Below are positions 24,732 through 33,254 of a DNA stretch of 59,167 nucleotides, in pieces (position 1 is the first letter of the stretch; each line of letters begins with the position of its first letter). Below the pieces are notes generated by a model. It was not told where the DNA came from. It saw only the letters and a list, made by a program, of their open reading frames with translations, and made no database searches. The stretch lies in assembly GCA_030430165.1 (NCBI GenBank), contig JAUIGL010000035.1:1-59167 (forward strand). Direction: 5' to 3'. Source of the DNA: a bacterium (GTDB lineage Bacteria; Desulfobacterota; Binatia; HRBIN30; CADEER01). The position numbers and the translations under genes were made by a program.

Positions 24732-26159
24732 ATGAGCGACGACAAGACCAACGAACGAAAGGCCCGCATCGTCTGCACGCTCGGCCCGGCCTCCGAGGAT
24801 CGAACCGCCGAGCTGATCAGCGAGGGGATGGACATTGCGCGGCTCAACATGTCGCACGGATCCGCCGACGCCCACCAAGCGATGATTGCGCGCATCCGCG
24901 AGGCGGAGCGCATCAGTGAAACGCCGATCGCCATCATCGCCGACCTGCAAGGGCCGAAGGTCCGGCTCGGCCCGTTCGAAGGCGGCGGCGCCACCCTCGA
25001 AGACGGCTCCGATTTCGTGCTCGACAACGATGAAACGCCGGGCGACGAGAAGCGAGCGAGCACCAGCCACGCTACCTTGAGTCGCGAAGTGCGGGCCGGC
25101 GACACCCTCTACCTCGACGACGGACGAATCGAGCTTGCGGTCGCCGAGGTCGAAGGCGACCGCGTGCTCACTCGGGTGATCGTCGGCGGCGAGATCTCCG
25201 ACCGCAAGGGGGTGAACATCCCGAGCGCGCGCCTTTCGGCGCCCGTCCTCAGCGACAAGGATCGCGCCGACCTGAAGGTCGCGCTCGAGGCCGGCGCCGA
25301 CTGGATCGCGCTCTCCTTCGTGCGCGCAGCCGACGACGCCGAGGTGATCCGCGACGCGATGCGGGAGATCGGAATCCTGCGCCCGGTCATCGCCAAGATC
25401 GAAACCCCTCAGGCCGTCGAAGAGCTCGAGGAGATCGCGGCGACCTTCGACGGCCTCATGGTCGCACGCGGCGACCTCGGACTCGAGACTCCGCTCGAGA
25501 AACTACCCGCGGTCCAGCGGCGCGCCGTCGACCTCGCCCGCCAACGCGGCATCCCGTCGATCGTCGCCACCCAGATGCTCGACTCCATGATCGGCGCGCC
25601 GACTCCGACCCGGGCCGAGGTGTCCGACGTTGCAACCGCGGTGCTCGACGGAGCCGATGCTCTGATGCTGTCCGGCGAGACCAGTGTCGGCAAGTATCCG
25701 ATCCGTGCCGCCCGACAGATGCGCCGAATCATCGAGGTGACGGAAGTAGAGCCGCGCCCCACTCCTCTGGCAGTCGCCTGCTCGGCCAACGCCTCGGACG
25801 TCATGGCGCACGCGGCGATCCAGGTCGCCGAGGATCTCGACGCCTGCGCCTTGTGCGCCTTCACCGCCTCGGGGCGAACCGCGCGCAGCCTGGCGCGACA
25901 CCGCACGTCGGTGCCGCTGGTCGCGCTCACCTCGCGTCCCGAAGTCGTGCGCGCTCTGCGCCTCTCCTGGGGCATCGTGCCGATGCACGTAGAGAGCCTC
26001 GGCACGATGGAGGAGATGGTCGACTTCGCCGAGCAATCACTCCCTCGGTGCAAACCGTTTCGCCCCGGGGCACCGATCGTGATCCTCGCCAGCAGCCCGA
26101 TCGGCGAATCGGATGAAACCAACCTGCTGCGCATCGTACATGCGGCAGGAGCGAGTTAG
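24732..26159 (+). CDS. pyk: Pyruvate kinase
   Basis: This 475-residue enzyme catalyses the last ATP-making step of glycolysis (PEP to pyruvate). Motifs in order: KARIVCTLGPAS, RLNMSHG, IIADLQGPKVRLG, a B domain, ADWIALSFVR, the catalytic-lysine signature VIAKIETPQAVEEL, VARGDLGLE, ATQMLDSMI, DGADALMLSGETSVGKYP. The C-terminal allosteric-type domain is complete. It is just downstream of the LLM gene and may be co-transcribed. Confidence 0.96.
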   Translation: MSDDKTNERKARIVCTLGPASEDRTAELISEGMDIARLNMSHGSADAHQAMIARIREAERISETPIAIIADLQGPKVRLGPFEGGGATLEDGSDFVLDNDETPGDEKRASTSHATLSREVRAGDTLYLDDGRIELAVAEVEGDRVLTRVIVGGEISDRKGVNIPSARLSAPVLSDKDRADLKVALEAGADWIALSFVRAADDAEVIRDAMREIGILRPVIAKIETPQAVEELEEIAATFDGLMVARGDLGLETPLEKLPAVQRRAVDLARQRGIPSIVATQMLDSMIGAPTPTRAEVSDVATAVLDGADALMLSGETSVGKYPIRAARQMRRIIEVTEVEPRPTPLAVACSANASDVMAHAAIQVAEDLDACALCAFTASGRTARSLARHRTSVPLVALTSRPEVVRALRLSWGIVPMHVESLGTMEEMVDFAEQSLPRCKPFRPGAPIVILASSPIGESDETNLLRIVHAAGAS

Positions 26160-26244
26160 CTGAGACTCGCTGCGCTCGTCGGCACGGGCAGAGGCATAGG
26201 CACGGGCATAGAGCGGTGTGGGCTTCGCCCGATTCTATTGGCGC
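26160..26244. repeat. GC-rich GGCATAGGCA-type repeat in a convergent gap
   Basis: The 85 bases between pyk and purA hold a short imperfect tandem (GGCACGGGCAGAGGCATAGG and GCACGGGCATAG). Similar words (GGCATAGGCAGGGGCATAGG) recur in the ssb gap at about 42.08 kb. No gene or U-tract terminator is visible. Confidence 0.45.
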
Positions 26245-27537
26245 TCAGGTTGCGAAGGGATTACGGAGCAGGATCGTCTCGCGCCGGCGCGCTCCGACCG
26301 ACACCAGGAAGCTGGGCACGCCGGTGAGGTCTTCGAGCGCCTGGACGTAACGCCGGGCGTTCTTCGGAAGGTCGTCCAGGGCACGCGCGCGGTCGATTTC
26401 CTCGTCCCACCCGGGGAGCTCTTCGTAGACCGGCACGACTCGCTCGACTGCCGCCTTGCCTGCCGGAAAGCTGTCGATACGCTCGCCGTCGAGCTCGTAG
26501 GCGGTGCACACCTTGATCTTCTCGAAGCCCGTCAAAACGTCGAGCTTGGTGATGGCGAGCCCGTCGAGACCGTTGAGGCGCGCCGCTTGGCGCACCACTA
26601 CGGCATCGAACCAACCACAGCGCCGCGGCCGGCCGGTGGTCGCGCCGAACTCGCCGCCGTCCTTCTGCAGGCGCTCGCCGTTCTCGTCGAGCAGCTCGGT
26701 CGGAAACGGACCGGCACCGACTCGCGTCGTATACGCCTTGCACATGCCGACGACCGTGCCAATTCGATTCGGCGCGACTCCTCCGCCGGTCGAAATCGCG
26801 CCGGACACGGTGTTCGACGAGGTGACGAACGGATAGGTCCCGTGGTCGACGTCGAGCATCGTCCCCTGGCCGCCCTCGAACAACACCCGCCGGCCCGAAG
26901 CCAGTGACTTGTCGAGGTAGACGCTGGTGTCGACGACGTGTGGCGCCAACTCGGCGCGCATCCGACGACACTCTTCGCGCACGTCGTCGAAGTCGACCGC
27001 CTCGCCGTCGAGAATCTCGACCAGATAGCGATTCTTGCGCTCGACCTGCTTGCGCAGCAACTCGTCGAAGCCGGTCTCGTCCATCAGGTCGGCGAATCGG
27101 ATTCCGTCGCGCGCCATCTTGTCTTCGTACGTGGGACCGATGCCGCGACCGGTGGTGCCGATCGCCGAGCCGCCGCGCTGGCGTTCGCGAGCGAGATCGA
27201 TGGCCCGATGGTAGGGAAGGATCAAGTGGGCGCGGTCGCTGATCTTGAGCTGCTCGTCGGCTTCCAGCAGACCGCGCTTGCGCAGGGTGTCGCGCTCCTC
27301 GACCAGAACCGCGGGATCGACGACGACCCCGTTGCCGATGACGCAGATCTTGCCCTGCAGCACGCCCGAAGGAATGAGATGAACGATCGTCGTTTCTTCG
27401 CCGACGACCAGGGTGTGTCCGGCGTTGTTTCCCCCCTGGAAACGAACGACGATATCCGCGTGCTCGGCGAGGATATCGACGACCTTGCCCTTTCCTTCGT
27501 CACCCCACTGGGCGCCGACTACGGCAACGGCAGGCAT
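26245..27537 (-). CDS. purA: Adenylosuccinate synthetase
   Basis: The 430-residue enzyme converts IMP, Asp and GTP to adenylosuccinate, the first committed step to AMP. It has the GAQWGDEGKGKVVD P-loop, NNAGHT, TGRGIGPTYEDK, the arginine loop TTGRPRRCGWFD, TKLDVLTGF and VYEELPGW. The length is standard. It begins 3 bases after the serA stop and is the last gene of the riboswitch-controlled operon, so its product (AMP/ADP supply) should respond to ZTP. Confidence 0.96.
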   Translation of the reverse strand: MPAVAVVGAQWGDEGKGKVVDILAEHADIVVRFQGGNNAGHTLVVGEETTIVHLIPSGVLQGKICVIGNGVVVDPAVLVEERDTLRKRGLLEADEQLKISDRAHLILPYHRAIDLARERQRGGSAIGTTGRGIGPTYEDKMARDGIRFADLMDETGFDELLRKQVERKNRYLVEILDGEAVDFDDVREECRRMRAELAPHVVDTSVYLDKSLASGRRVLFEGGQGTMLDVDHGTYPFVTSSNTVSGAISTGGGVAPNRIGTVVGMCKAYTTRVGAGPFPTELLDENGERLQKDGGEFGATTGRPRRCGWFDAVVVRQAARLNGLDGLAITKLDVLTGFEKIKVCTAYELDGERIDSFPAGKAAVERVVPVYEELPGWDEEIDRARALDDLPKNARRYVQALEDLTGVPSFLVSVGARRRETILLRNPFAT

Positions 27538-27540
27538 CGC

Positions 27541-29148
27541 TCAGAGCTCCAGAAGCTGCGCCGAAACGATTTCCGGCAGGTTGCGCAGGCGCTCGAGCAC
27601 CGGTTCGTCGACGCGGTCGTCGACGTGGACCAGTGACAACGCAATTCCACCGACCGCTTCTCGTCCCAGCTCGAGACCCGCGATGTTGACGTTCGCCTCA
27701 CCGAGAATCGTGCCGATCGCGCCGACGACGCCGGGGACATCGCGGTTGTGCAGCATCAGGATGAATCCCTCCGGAACCGCCTCGAGGTGAAACTGGTTCA
27801 CCTTCACCAGGCGCACGACCTCGCGGCCGAAGACCGCTCCGGCGACCTCGCTCTCGTGTCCGGCGGTCTTGACCCGCACCTTCACCTGATTGACGTAACC
27901 GCTGGTCTCGCGCGTCTTCGACTCGGTGATCTTGAGACCGCGTTCGCGCGCCACCTCGCGCGCATTGACGTAGTTGACCGTGCTCGAATCGACCAGCCGC
28001 GCCAACAGGCCATGCAACACCGACACCGTAACCGGCTGGCAGTCGACGGTTGCGACCTCGCCGCCGTACTCGATCGTCACTTCGGTCGGCGCCTGTTCCA
28101 GGATCTGCGCCTGCAAGCTGCCCAGGGTCTCCCCCAGGTTCAGATAAGGGCGCAGCACCTCGACCTGCTCCGCACTGACCGACGGAACGTTGACCGCGTT
28201 GCGGGTGACGTCGTGCAAGAGGAAGTCCACCACCTGCTCGGCAACCGCCACCGCGACGTTGACCTGTGCCTCGGCGGTGGCAGCGCCTAGGTGCGGCGTG
28301 CAAATCACGTTGTCGAGAGCGAGCAAGGGATGGTCGGCGGGCGGCGGCTCTTGGTCGAACACGTCGAGCGCCGCGCCAGCGAGATGACCGTCGCGCAGCG
28401 CGTCGGCGAGCGCCGCTTCGTTGACGATCCCGCCGCGCGCGCAGTTGACCAGCCGCGCCCCCTTCTTCATTCGAGCGAGCTCCGCGGCGCCGATGAAATC
28501 GGTCGTGTCGGCGGTCTTGGGGATGTGCAGGGTCACGAAGTCGGATCTCTCGAGAAGCTGCTCGAGCGGCACCAGCTCGACACCGAGCTCCGATGCCTTC
28601 TCCTCGGAAATGAAAGGATCGTGGGCGAGCACCTTCATCTTCAGCCCGCGCGCTCGCTCCGCCACCAAACGACCGATGTTGCCGATCCCGATCACACCGA
28701 GCGTCTTGTTGTAGATCTCGGAGCCGGTGAACTTCGACTTCTCCCACTTGCCGGCCCGCATCGACGCCGTCGCCTGCGGAATCGACCGCGCCAACGACAA
28801 CATCATGCTCACCGCGTGCTCCGCCGTCGTGATATTGTTGCCGCCCGGAGTATTCATCACGGCGATGCCGCGACGGGTGGCCTCTTTGACGTCGATGTTG
28901 TCGACGCCGATCCCGGCGCGGCCGACCGCGCGCAGGCGCGAAGCGGCGCCGATGACTTCGGCGGTCACGGTGGTGCCGGATCGAACGATCAGCGCATCGT
29001 ATTCACCGATGCTCTCGACCAGCTCCTCTGCGCTCATGCCCGGGCGCGAGTCGAAGCTGAGCTTGCCTCCGCTCGCTGCTTCTTCGAGAACCTGCAGTCC
29101 CTCGGGCGCAAGTTTGTCGCTGACTAGTACGCGTTGCACGTCATCCAC
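27541..29148 (-). CDS. serA: D-3-phosphoglycerate dehydrogenase
   Basis: The 535-residue long-form SerA oxidises 3-phosphoglycerate to phosphohydroxypyruvate with NAD+. In order: a substrate domain (YDALIVRSGT), the NAD-binding motif GVIGIGNIGRLVAERARG, the catalytic His/Glu/Arg region (NCARGGIVNE, DVFDQEPP, PHLGAATAEAQ), an intervening domain, and a C-terminal ACT domain (VPGVVGAIGTILGEANVNIA) that usually gives serine feedback. The GTG start at 29148 directly abuts the TAG of the upstream aminotransferase. The operon is aminotransferase-serA-purA. Confidence 0.96.
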   Translation of the reverse strand: MDDVQRVLVSDKLAPEGLQVLEEAASGGKLSFDSRPGMSAEELVESIGEYDALIVRSGTTVTAEVIGAASRLRAVGRAGIGVDNIDVKEATRRGIAVMNTPGGNNITTAEHAVSMMLSLARSIPQATASMRAGKWEKSKFTGSEIYNKTLGVIGIGNIGRLVAERARGLKMKVLAHDPFISEEKASELGVELVPLEQLLERSDFVTLHIPKTADTTDFIGAAELARMKKGARLVNCARGGIVNEAALADALRDGHLAGAALDVFDQEPPPADHPLLALDNVICTPHLGAATAEAQVNVAVAVAEQVVDFLLHDVTRNAVNVPSVSAEQVEVLRPYLNLGETLGSLQAQILEQAPTEVTIEYGGEVATVDCQPVTVSVLHGLLARLVDSSTVNYVNAREVARERGLKITESKTRETSGYVNQVKVRVKTAGHESEVAGAVFGREVVRLVKVNQFHLEAVPEGFILMLHNRDVPGVVGAIGTILGEANVNIAGLELGREAVGGIALSLVHVDDRVDEPVLERLRNLPEIVSAQLLEL

Positions 29149-30300
29149 CTATCGGCTGGGCAGGGCCGCCATCAGGATTTCCTGAGCGGCGCCCACTCCA
29201 CGTCCCAGCTGGACGTCGTGGCCAAAATGTAGCAGCGCCATCTCCAAGGCGGCGATTGCAGTAATGGTATCGAACGCGTCGATGTACCCAATGTGGGCGA
29301 TGCGCAGGATCTTGCCCTTGAGCTGGTCCTGCCCGCCGGCGAAGGCCACGCCCATCTGGTCGCGCAGGTAGCCGTGTAGCTTCTTCCCGTCGACACCGTC
29401 GGGAACGAAAACACCGGTAGCCGCCGGGCTCGGCGAATCGGGCGAGAGGAGGCGCAGTCCGAGCGCCTCACAGCCGGCGCGCGTTGCGCGCGCACAGCGG
29501 TCGTGACGCGCGTACAACTCGGGGAAGCCCTCCTCGCGCATCATCGCCAGCGATTCATCCAAAGCGTAGATCAGCGAAATGGCGGGCGTGTAAGCGGTGC
29601 TGTTCTTGGCCTGGCCGGCCCGCTCCTTTTCGAGGTCGAAGTAGAACCGCGGCTGACAAACGCTCTTCGAGCGCTCCCAGGCGCGGTCGCTGAGGGCGAT
29701 CGCGGCGAGCCCGGGCGGCATCATCATCGCCTTCTGCGACCCGGTGACGAGAATGTCGACACCCCATTCGTCCATCGGCAGCTCGTACACCCCGACCGCG
29801 GTGATACCGTCGACGGCGAGCAGAATGTCCCGGTCGCGGGTCAGCCGCGCGATCTCCTCGACCGGGTGGCAGGTCGTCGTCGACGTCTCGCTCCCCTGGA
29901 TCAGGATGCCGCGCAGGTCGGGATGTTCGGCAATCGCCTGCTCGACCTGCTCGACGCGAACCGCAGCGCCCCATTCGACCTTCAGCTCGATCGGTTTCAG
30001 GGAGTACATGTCGGCGAGCTTCAGCCAGCGCTCGCCGAACTTGCCTCCGTTGACGACCAGGACCTCGTCCCCGGGCGCGAAACAATTGACGACCGAAGCC
30101 TCCATCGCACCGGTACCCGACGACGAGAGGACGAGCACGTCGTTCTCGGTGGCGAAAAGCTCTTTCAGTCCGCCCCGGACCCGCTCGAAGATCTCGCCGA
30201 ACTGTGGAGTTCGGTGGTGAATCACGGGTTTGGCCATCGCGGCTCGGACACGAGCCGGTACCGGTGTGGGCCCGGGGGCCAATAGCAGCTGCTTGATCAC
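29149..30300 (-). CDS. Class V aminotransferase (AGAT/phosphoserine aminotransferase role)
   Basis: The 383-residue PLP enzyme of the alanine-glyoxylate/serine-pyruvate aminotransferase type has LLAPGPTPVPARVR, HHRTPQFGEIFERVRGGL, LSSSGTGAMEASVVN, the Asp/PLP segment AVDGITAVG and the Schiff-base lysine in TGSQKAMMMPPG. Placed directly before serA, it most likely supplies the phosphohydroxypyruvate-to-phosphoserine step in place of SerC, as is known in several lineages. Serine-glyoxylate transamination is the alternative. It starts with GTG 30300 behind GGTGAGG and is the first gene after the ZTP riboswitch. Confidence 0.88.
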   Translation of the reverse strand: MIKQLLLAPGPTPVPARVRAAMAKPVIHHRTPQFGEIFERVRGGLKELFATENDVLVLSSSGTGAMEASVVNCFAPGDEVLVVNGGKFGERWLKLADMYSLKPIELKVEWGAAVRVEQVEQAIAEHPDLRGILIQGSETSTTTCHPVEEIARLTRDRDILLAVDGITAVGVYELPMDEWGVDILVTGSQKAMMMPPGLAAIALSDRAWERSKSVCQPRFYFDLEKERAGQAKNSTAYTPAISLIYALDESLAMMREEGFPELYARHDRCARATRAGCEALGLRLLSPDSPSPAATGVFVPDGVDGKKLHGYLRDQMGVAFAGGQDQLKGKILRIAHIGYIDAFDTITAIAALEMALLHFGHDVQLGRGVGAAQEILMAALPSR

Positions 30301-30324
30301 GACAACCTCACCAAATCAGGGCAC

Positions 30325-30361
30325 AAAAAAGCCTGAACCCCTACTGCGCAGAGGCCCAGGC
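30325..30361 (-). terminator. Attenuator overlapping the ZTP aptamer
   Basis: On the minus strand GCCTGGGCC (from 30361) pairs with GGGTTCAGGC, using a few G-U pairs, and TTTTTT follows at 30330-30325. The 5' arm of the stem is the 3' conserved strand of the aptamer (CCGCCTGGGC), so aptamer and terminator are mutually exclusive. Ligand binding should therefore permit read-through into the aminotransferase-serA-purA genes. Confidence 0.85.
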
Positions 30362-30432
30362 GGACGGCCATCTGAAGATCAGCACTCCCCCGCGGTTGGT
30401 TCCGCGCAGCGCCAGTCGTGCAGACTCTCACC
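30325..30432 (-). promoter_or_regulatory. ZTP riboswitch (pfl motif) with expression platform
   Basis: The minus-strand leader contains the pfl/ZTP conserved elements in the right order. CACGACTGGCG is followed by a hairpin CGCGG/CCGCG running into GGGGGAG, then a second small hairpin, then CCGTCCGCCTGGGC. ZTP/ZMP build up when 10-formyl-THF is short, and these riboswitches commonly control purine and one-carbon genes. Here the aptamer sits about 30 bases before an operon of aminotransferase, serA and purA, and its last conserved strand is also the first arm of a terminator, consistent with an ON switch. Confidence 0.9.
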
Positions 30433-30453
30433 AAATTGTCAGCTTTTGCTCGG

Positions 30454-30480
30454 AGTATCCGAACCCACGCGGAGTGTCAA
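30454..30480 (-). promoter_or_regulatory. Promoter of the riboswitch operon
   Basis: Reading the minus strand, a perfect TTGACA (30480-30475) is followed by GATACT (30459-30454) at 15 bases, or TACTCC at 17 bases. Transcription would begin near 30447, giving a leader of about 145 bases that contains the ZTP aptamer and terminator. Confidence 0.55.
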
Positions 30481-30535
30481 TCTAGCGTTTTCCACACTCT
30501 TGGCGAATCCGGCCAACCCGCCGGCGGTCCCGCTA

Positions 30536-31102
30536 TCAACGACGCAGACCGTTGTGAACCAGGCTCATGAACTCTTCGCGGGTCTCCTGGGAGCTGCGAA
30601 AGACGCCCAGCACGGCGCTGCTCACCACCATCGAGTTCTGCATCTCGACGCCGCGCATGCGCATACAGAGATGCTCCGCCTCGATGACGACCGCGACGCC
30701 GCGCGGCTTGAGCTGGTCCATCATGGTGTGGGCGACCTGCTTGGTCAGCCTCTCTTGCACCTGCAGACGACGGGCAAAAACCTCGACCAGACGGGCGATC
30801 TTGGAAATCCCGACGATCCGCCCGTCGGGAATGTAGGCAACGTGGGCCTTGCCGAAAAACGGCAACATGTGGTGCTCGCACAGGGAATAGAAGTCGATGT
30901 CCTTGATGACGATCATCTCCTCGTATTCCTCGGTGAAGAGAGCGCCGCCGATCACCTCTTCCGGGTCCTGGGCGTATCCCTGGGTCAGAAAGCGCATCGC
31001 CCGAGCAACCCGGTCGGGGGTCTTGAGCAGCCCCTCGCGGTCCGGATCCTCGCCGAGCTCGCCGAGGAGGGTCTCGATCAGTGGTTCGATCTTGTCGGCC
31101 AT
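30536..31102 (-). CDS. folE: GTP cyclohydrolase I
   Basis: This 188-residue FolE makes dihydroneopterin triphosphate from GTP, the entry to folate and also to 7-deazaguanine (queuosine) synthesis. The zinc ligands are in [10 protein letters not shown] and [10 protein letters not shown], with the catalytic His and GTP residues in [12 protein letters not shown] and [11 protein letters not shown] chose ATG 31102 because the protein then begins at the family's usual N-terminus. Nearby queE uses the same branch, so one GTP cyclohydrolase may serve both pathways. Confidence 0.95.
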   Translation of the reverse strand: MADKIEPLIETLLGELGEDPDREGLLKTPDRVARAMRFLTQGYAQDPEEVIGGALFTEEYEEMIVIKDIDFYSLCEHHMLPFFGKAHVAYIPDGRIVGISKIARLVEVFARRLQVQERLTKQVAHTMMDQLKPRGVAVVIEAEHLCMRMRGVEMQNSMVVSSAVLGVFRSSQETREEFMSLVHNGLRR

Positions 31103-31179
31103 GCCATACCTCGCGCGGGCGTGCTCAAGGCTCAGACGAGCCGTAGGCGGGCGGTCAGCGCCCCGCCGGTGGGGCCAAT

Positions 31180-32217
31180 CTAGCGGCTTCGCCGCTCGAC
31201 TGCTTTGACTTTCTGATACTTGCGGTAGTCGTAGCCGGTCGCCATGGCCATCAACATCGACTCCATGCCACCGTCCTTCTCGCGGCGCAGAATCTGAAGA
31301 CGCTCGTAGAAATCCTGCACGTCCTTGTTGATCTGCTGCCGCGAGCTCGCCGAGCTGGCAAAGAAATCGTTGAGCCGCGCAATCGTGAAACGAAAGGCGG
31401 AAAAGCGCAGCTCGTTCGGGAAGGCGTCCCACTCCGCGAGCGACAGGGTGCGCAGCGACTCATATCCGGCGAGCAGCGATTCGAAGCGCTTGAGATCGTA
31501 CTGGCCGTCGACAAAACAGTGTGAATTCACCGCCGTAGCCAGATCGAGAATGAACTTGCCCTTGCCCGCGATCTCGAAGTGCAGCAGCGCGACGACCTTG
31601 TCGCCCTTGACGATGACGTTGGCCGGCTGAACGTTGCCGTGGATCGTGCCCTTGGGGAGCTTCATCTCGAGGTAGTTCTCGAGGTAGTCCAGCTCCTCGT
31701 CGAGCGTCCGCACGATCTTTTTCATGTACGACGGCAGCCGTCCTCGAACCGAATCGTACAGCTCGGCAACCCGATCGAAGCTGAAGTGGTTCTCGCCACC
31801 CTTCTTGTAGGCTTTGGTGACGAGGTGCAGCTCGGCCATCACCCGACCAACGTTCTCCAACTGCGTCGCGCTGGCCGAACCGGGGTTCAGCGGATGGCCA
31901 TCGACGCGTCGATAAACCGAGAGCTGCTTGTTCGCGAACTCTTGAACGTGGCGCCCGCGGCGATCCGCCAGAGGGGCTCGGCAGGGGAAACCCTGCTTGC
32001 GCAGAAACAGAACCAAATCCTGTTCGCGCTTCAGCTCGAGCTCGCTCTTGCGCGACTCGAGGTCGACGATGAACTTACCGCGGGTGGTCTCGACCAGATA
32101 CTGTCCGCACCCGGTGTCGGCGCCGCTATCTAGCTGCTTGACGCTGTTGACCTTGGGCAGGCCGTATTCTGCCGCAACGGAGACTCCGTCTTTCTTGATG
32201 AACTCTGACTTTGCCAC
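31180..32217 (-). CDS. Homoserine kinase II/APH-fold protein lacking catalytic aspartates (probable pseudokinase)
   Basis: The 345-residue protein has the aminoglycoside phosphotransferase fold. It shows an N-lobe glycine loop and beta sheet ([21 protein letters not shown]), [13 protein letters not shown], a hinge, then a C-lobe. The catalytic loop that should read HGD-x4-N is [12 protein letters not shown], with Asn in place of the catalytic Asp. The metal-binding DFD/DFE motif is [17 protein letters not shown], with His in place of Asp. Both changes together argue against phosphotransfer. The rest of the fold is intact, so it may be a binding or regulatory protein. It lies between queE and folE on the minus strand. 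Confidence 0.75.
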   Translation of the reverse strand: MAKSEFIKKDGVSVAAEYGLPKVNSVKQLDSGADTGCGQYLVETTRGKFIVDLESRKSELELKREQDLVLFLRKQGFPCRAPLADRRGRHVQEFANKQLSVYRRVDGHPLNPGSASATQLENVGRVMAELHLVTKAYKKGGENHFSFDRVAELYDSVRGRLPSYMKKIVRTLDEELDYLENYLEMKLPKGTIHGNVQPANVIVKGDKVVALLHFEIAGKGKFILDLATAVNSHCFVDGQYDLKRFESLLAGYESLRTLSLAEWDAFPNELRFSAFRFTIARLNDFFASSASSRQQINKDVQDFYERLQILRREKDGGMESMLMAMATGYDYRKYQKVKAVERRSR

Positions 32218-32386
32218 GACCCGTTGAGCACCCTCTCCAAACGCGATGACAGCTTATACCACACCCGACCACCGGTTACAGCACAGGCACCGAAAATGTC
32301 AATGAAAAGTTGCCTCAGAACGCCCCAAGAGTCCGAATATTGAACGGTTTATCGAAAACTGCGAACGGCGTTTTACAGGAATATCT

Positions 32387-33115
32387 TCATCGAATCGCAA
32401 GGAATCGGTGCGTCTGCGGAAGCACCCGCACGTCGCTCGTTCGCGCGCGCAACGCGGCGTACGCGGCCTCCAGCGCGACCGGTGAGATCGCGACCCTTCC
32501 CGCGGACGATGTGATCGGCTGGAGATACACTGGCGTCGAAGGAGCAACCTCTGCGACCAGGCGTCCCGCGCGGACGACTTCAGCGAGGTCGGTTTGTTCG
32601 TCGACCAGGATCTTCACGTAGACGCGACCGGCGGCGATTCGCAGGAACTCCTCGTGGACTTGCCAATATTCCGGTTCCCCGGTGTTCGATGGCAGCTTCA
32701 GGTCCATGCTTACCTTGTCCACCGCGTCGATGACCTCCGCCAACCGCTCCGGCAAGGTGCCGCTCGTCTCCAACAGAACAGGCCGAGGCACGACCGATTC
32801 TCGCAGTAACTCTGTTATGAACTGCGCCTGGACGAGCGGCTCGCCGCCGGTTAGAGAGGTTCCGTCGACTGCCCCCAGAGCCAGCAGGGAACGCACGGAT
32901 TCGAGCAGCGAGTCCAGGGAGACCGGATTGGATTGCCGCTTCTCTTCGCCGCCGTGGACCTCGAATTCGGGTGTGCGGACGAGACTTTCCGGTGTATCGC
33001 AATAGCGGCAACGCAGCGGACATCCGGCAAAACGCAGAAACAGGTGGCGCCGGCCGACGTCCAGCCCCTCTCCCTGAAACGAAACAAAGGCCTCGGACAA
33101 ATACCCCTGGGTCAT
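32387..33115 (-). CDS. queE: 7-carboxy-7-deazaguanine synthase
   Basis: The 242-residue radical SAM enzyme has the family's N-terminal VSFQGEG and the cluster-binding CX3CX2C in FAGCPLRCRYCDTPE. SLTGGEPLVQ (SAM-binding GGEP), LLETSGT and VSMDLKLPSN follow. It rearranges 6-carboxytetrahydropterin to CDG in queuosine/archaeosine-type tRNA modification. The presence of folE 1.3 kb downstream supplies the pathway entry; queC and queD are not in the window. Confidence 0.92.
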   Translation of the reverse strand: MTQGYLSEAFVSFQGEGLDVGRRHLFLRFAGCPLRCRYCDTPESLVRTPEFEVHGGEEKRQSNPVSLDSLLESVRSLLALGAVDGTSLTGGEPLVQAQFITELLRESVVPRPVLLETSGTLPERLAEVIDAVDKVSMDLKLPSNTGEPEYWQVHEEFLRIAAGRVYVKILVDEQTDLAEVVRAGRLVAEVAPSTPVYLQPITSSAGRVAISPVALEAAYAALRARTSDVRVLPQTHRFLAIR

Positions 33116-33254
33116 TCGCCCGCCCCTGCGCGCCGATCTCGACTGCCGACCTGCATCACCCTGCGCCTAACACACGGTTTGTGGGCGAGGAAGCCAGCGC
33201 CCCGCCGGCACCCGCTTGGCCGCGCCGCTACCGCCCGCCGGAGCTCGCCCCCCG

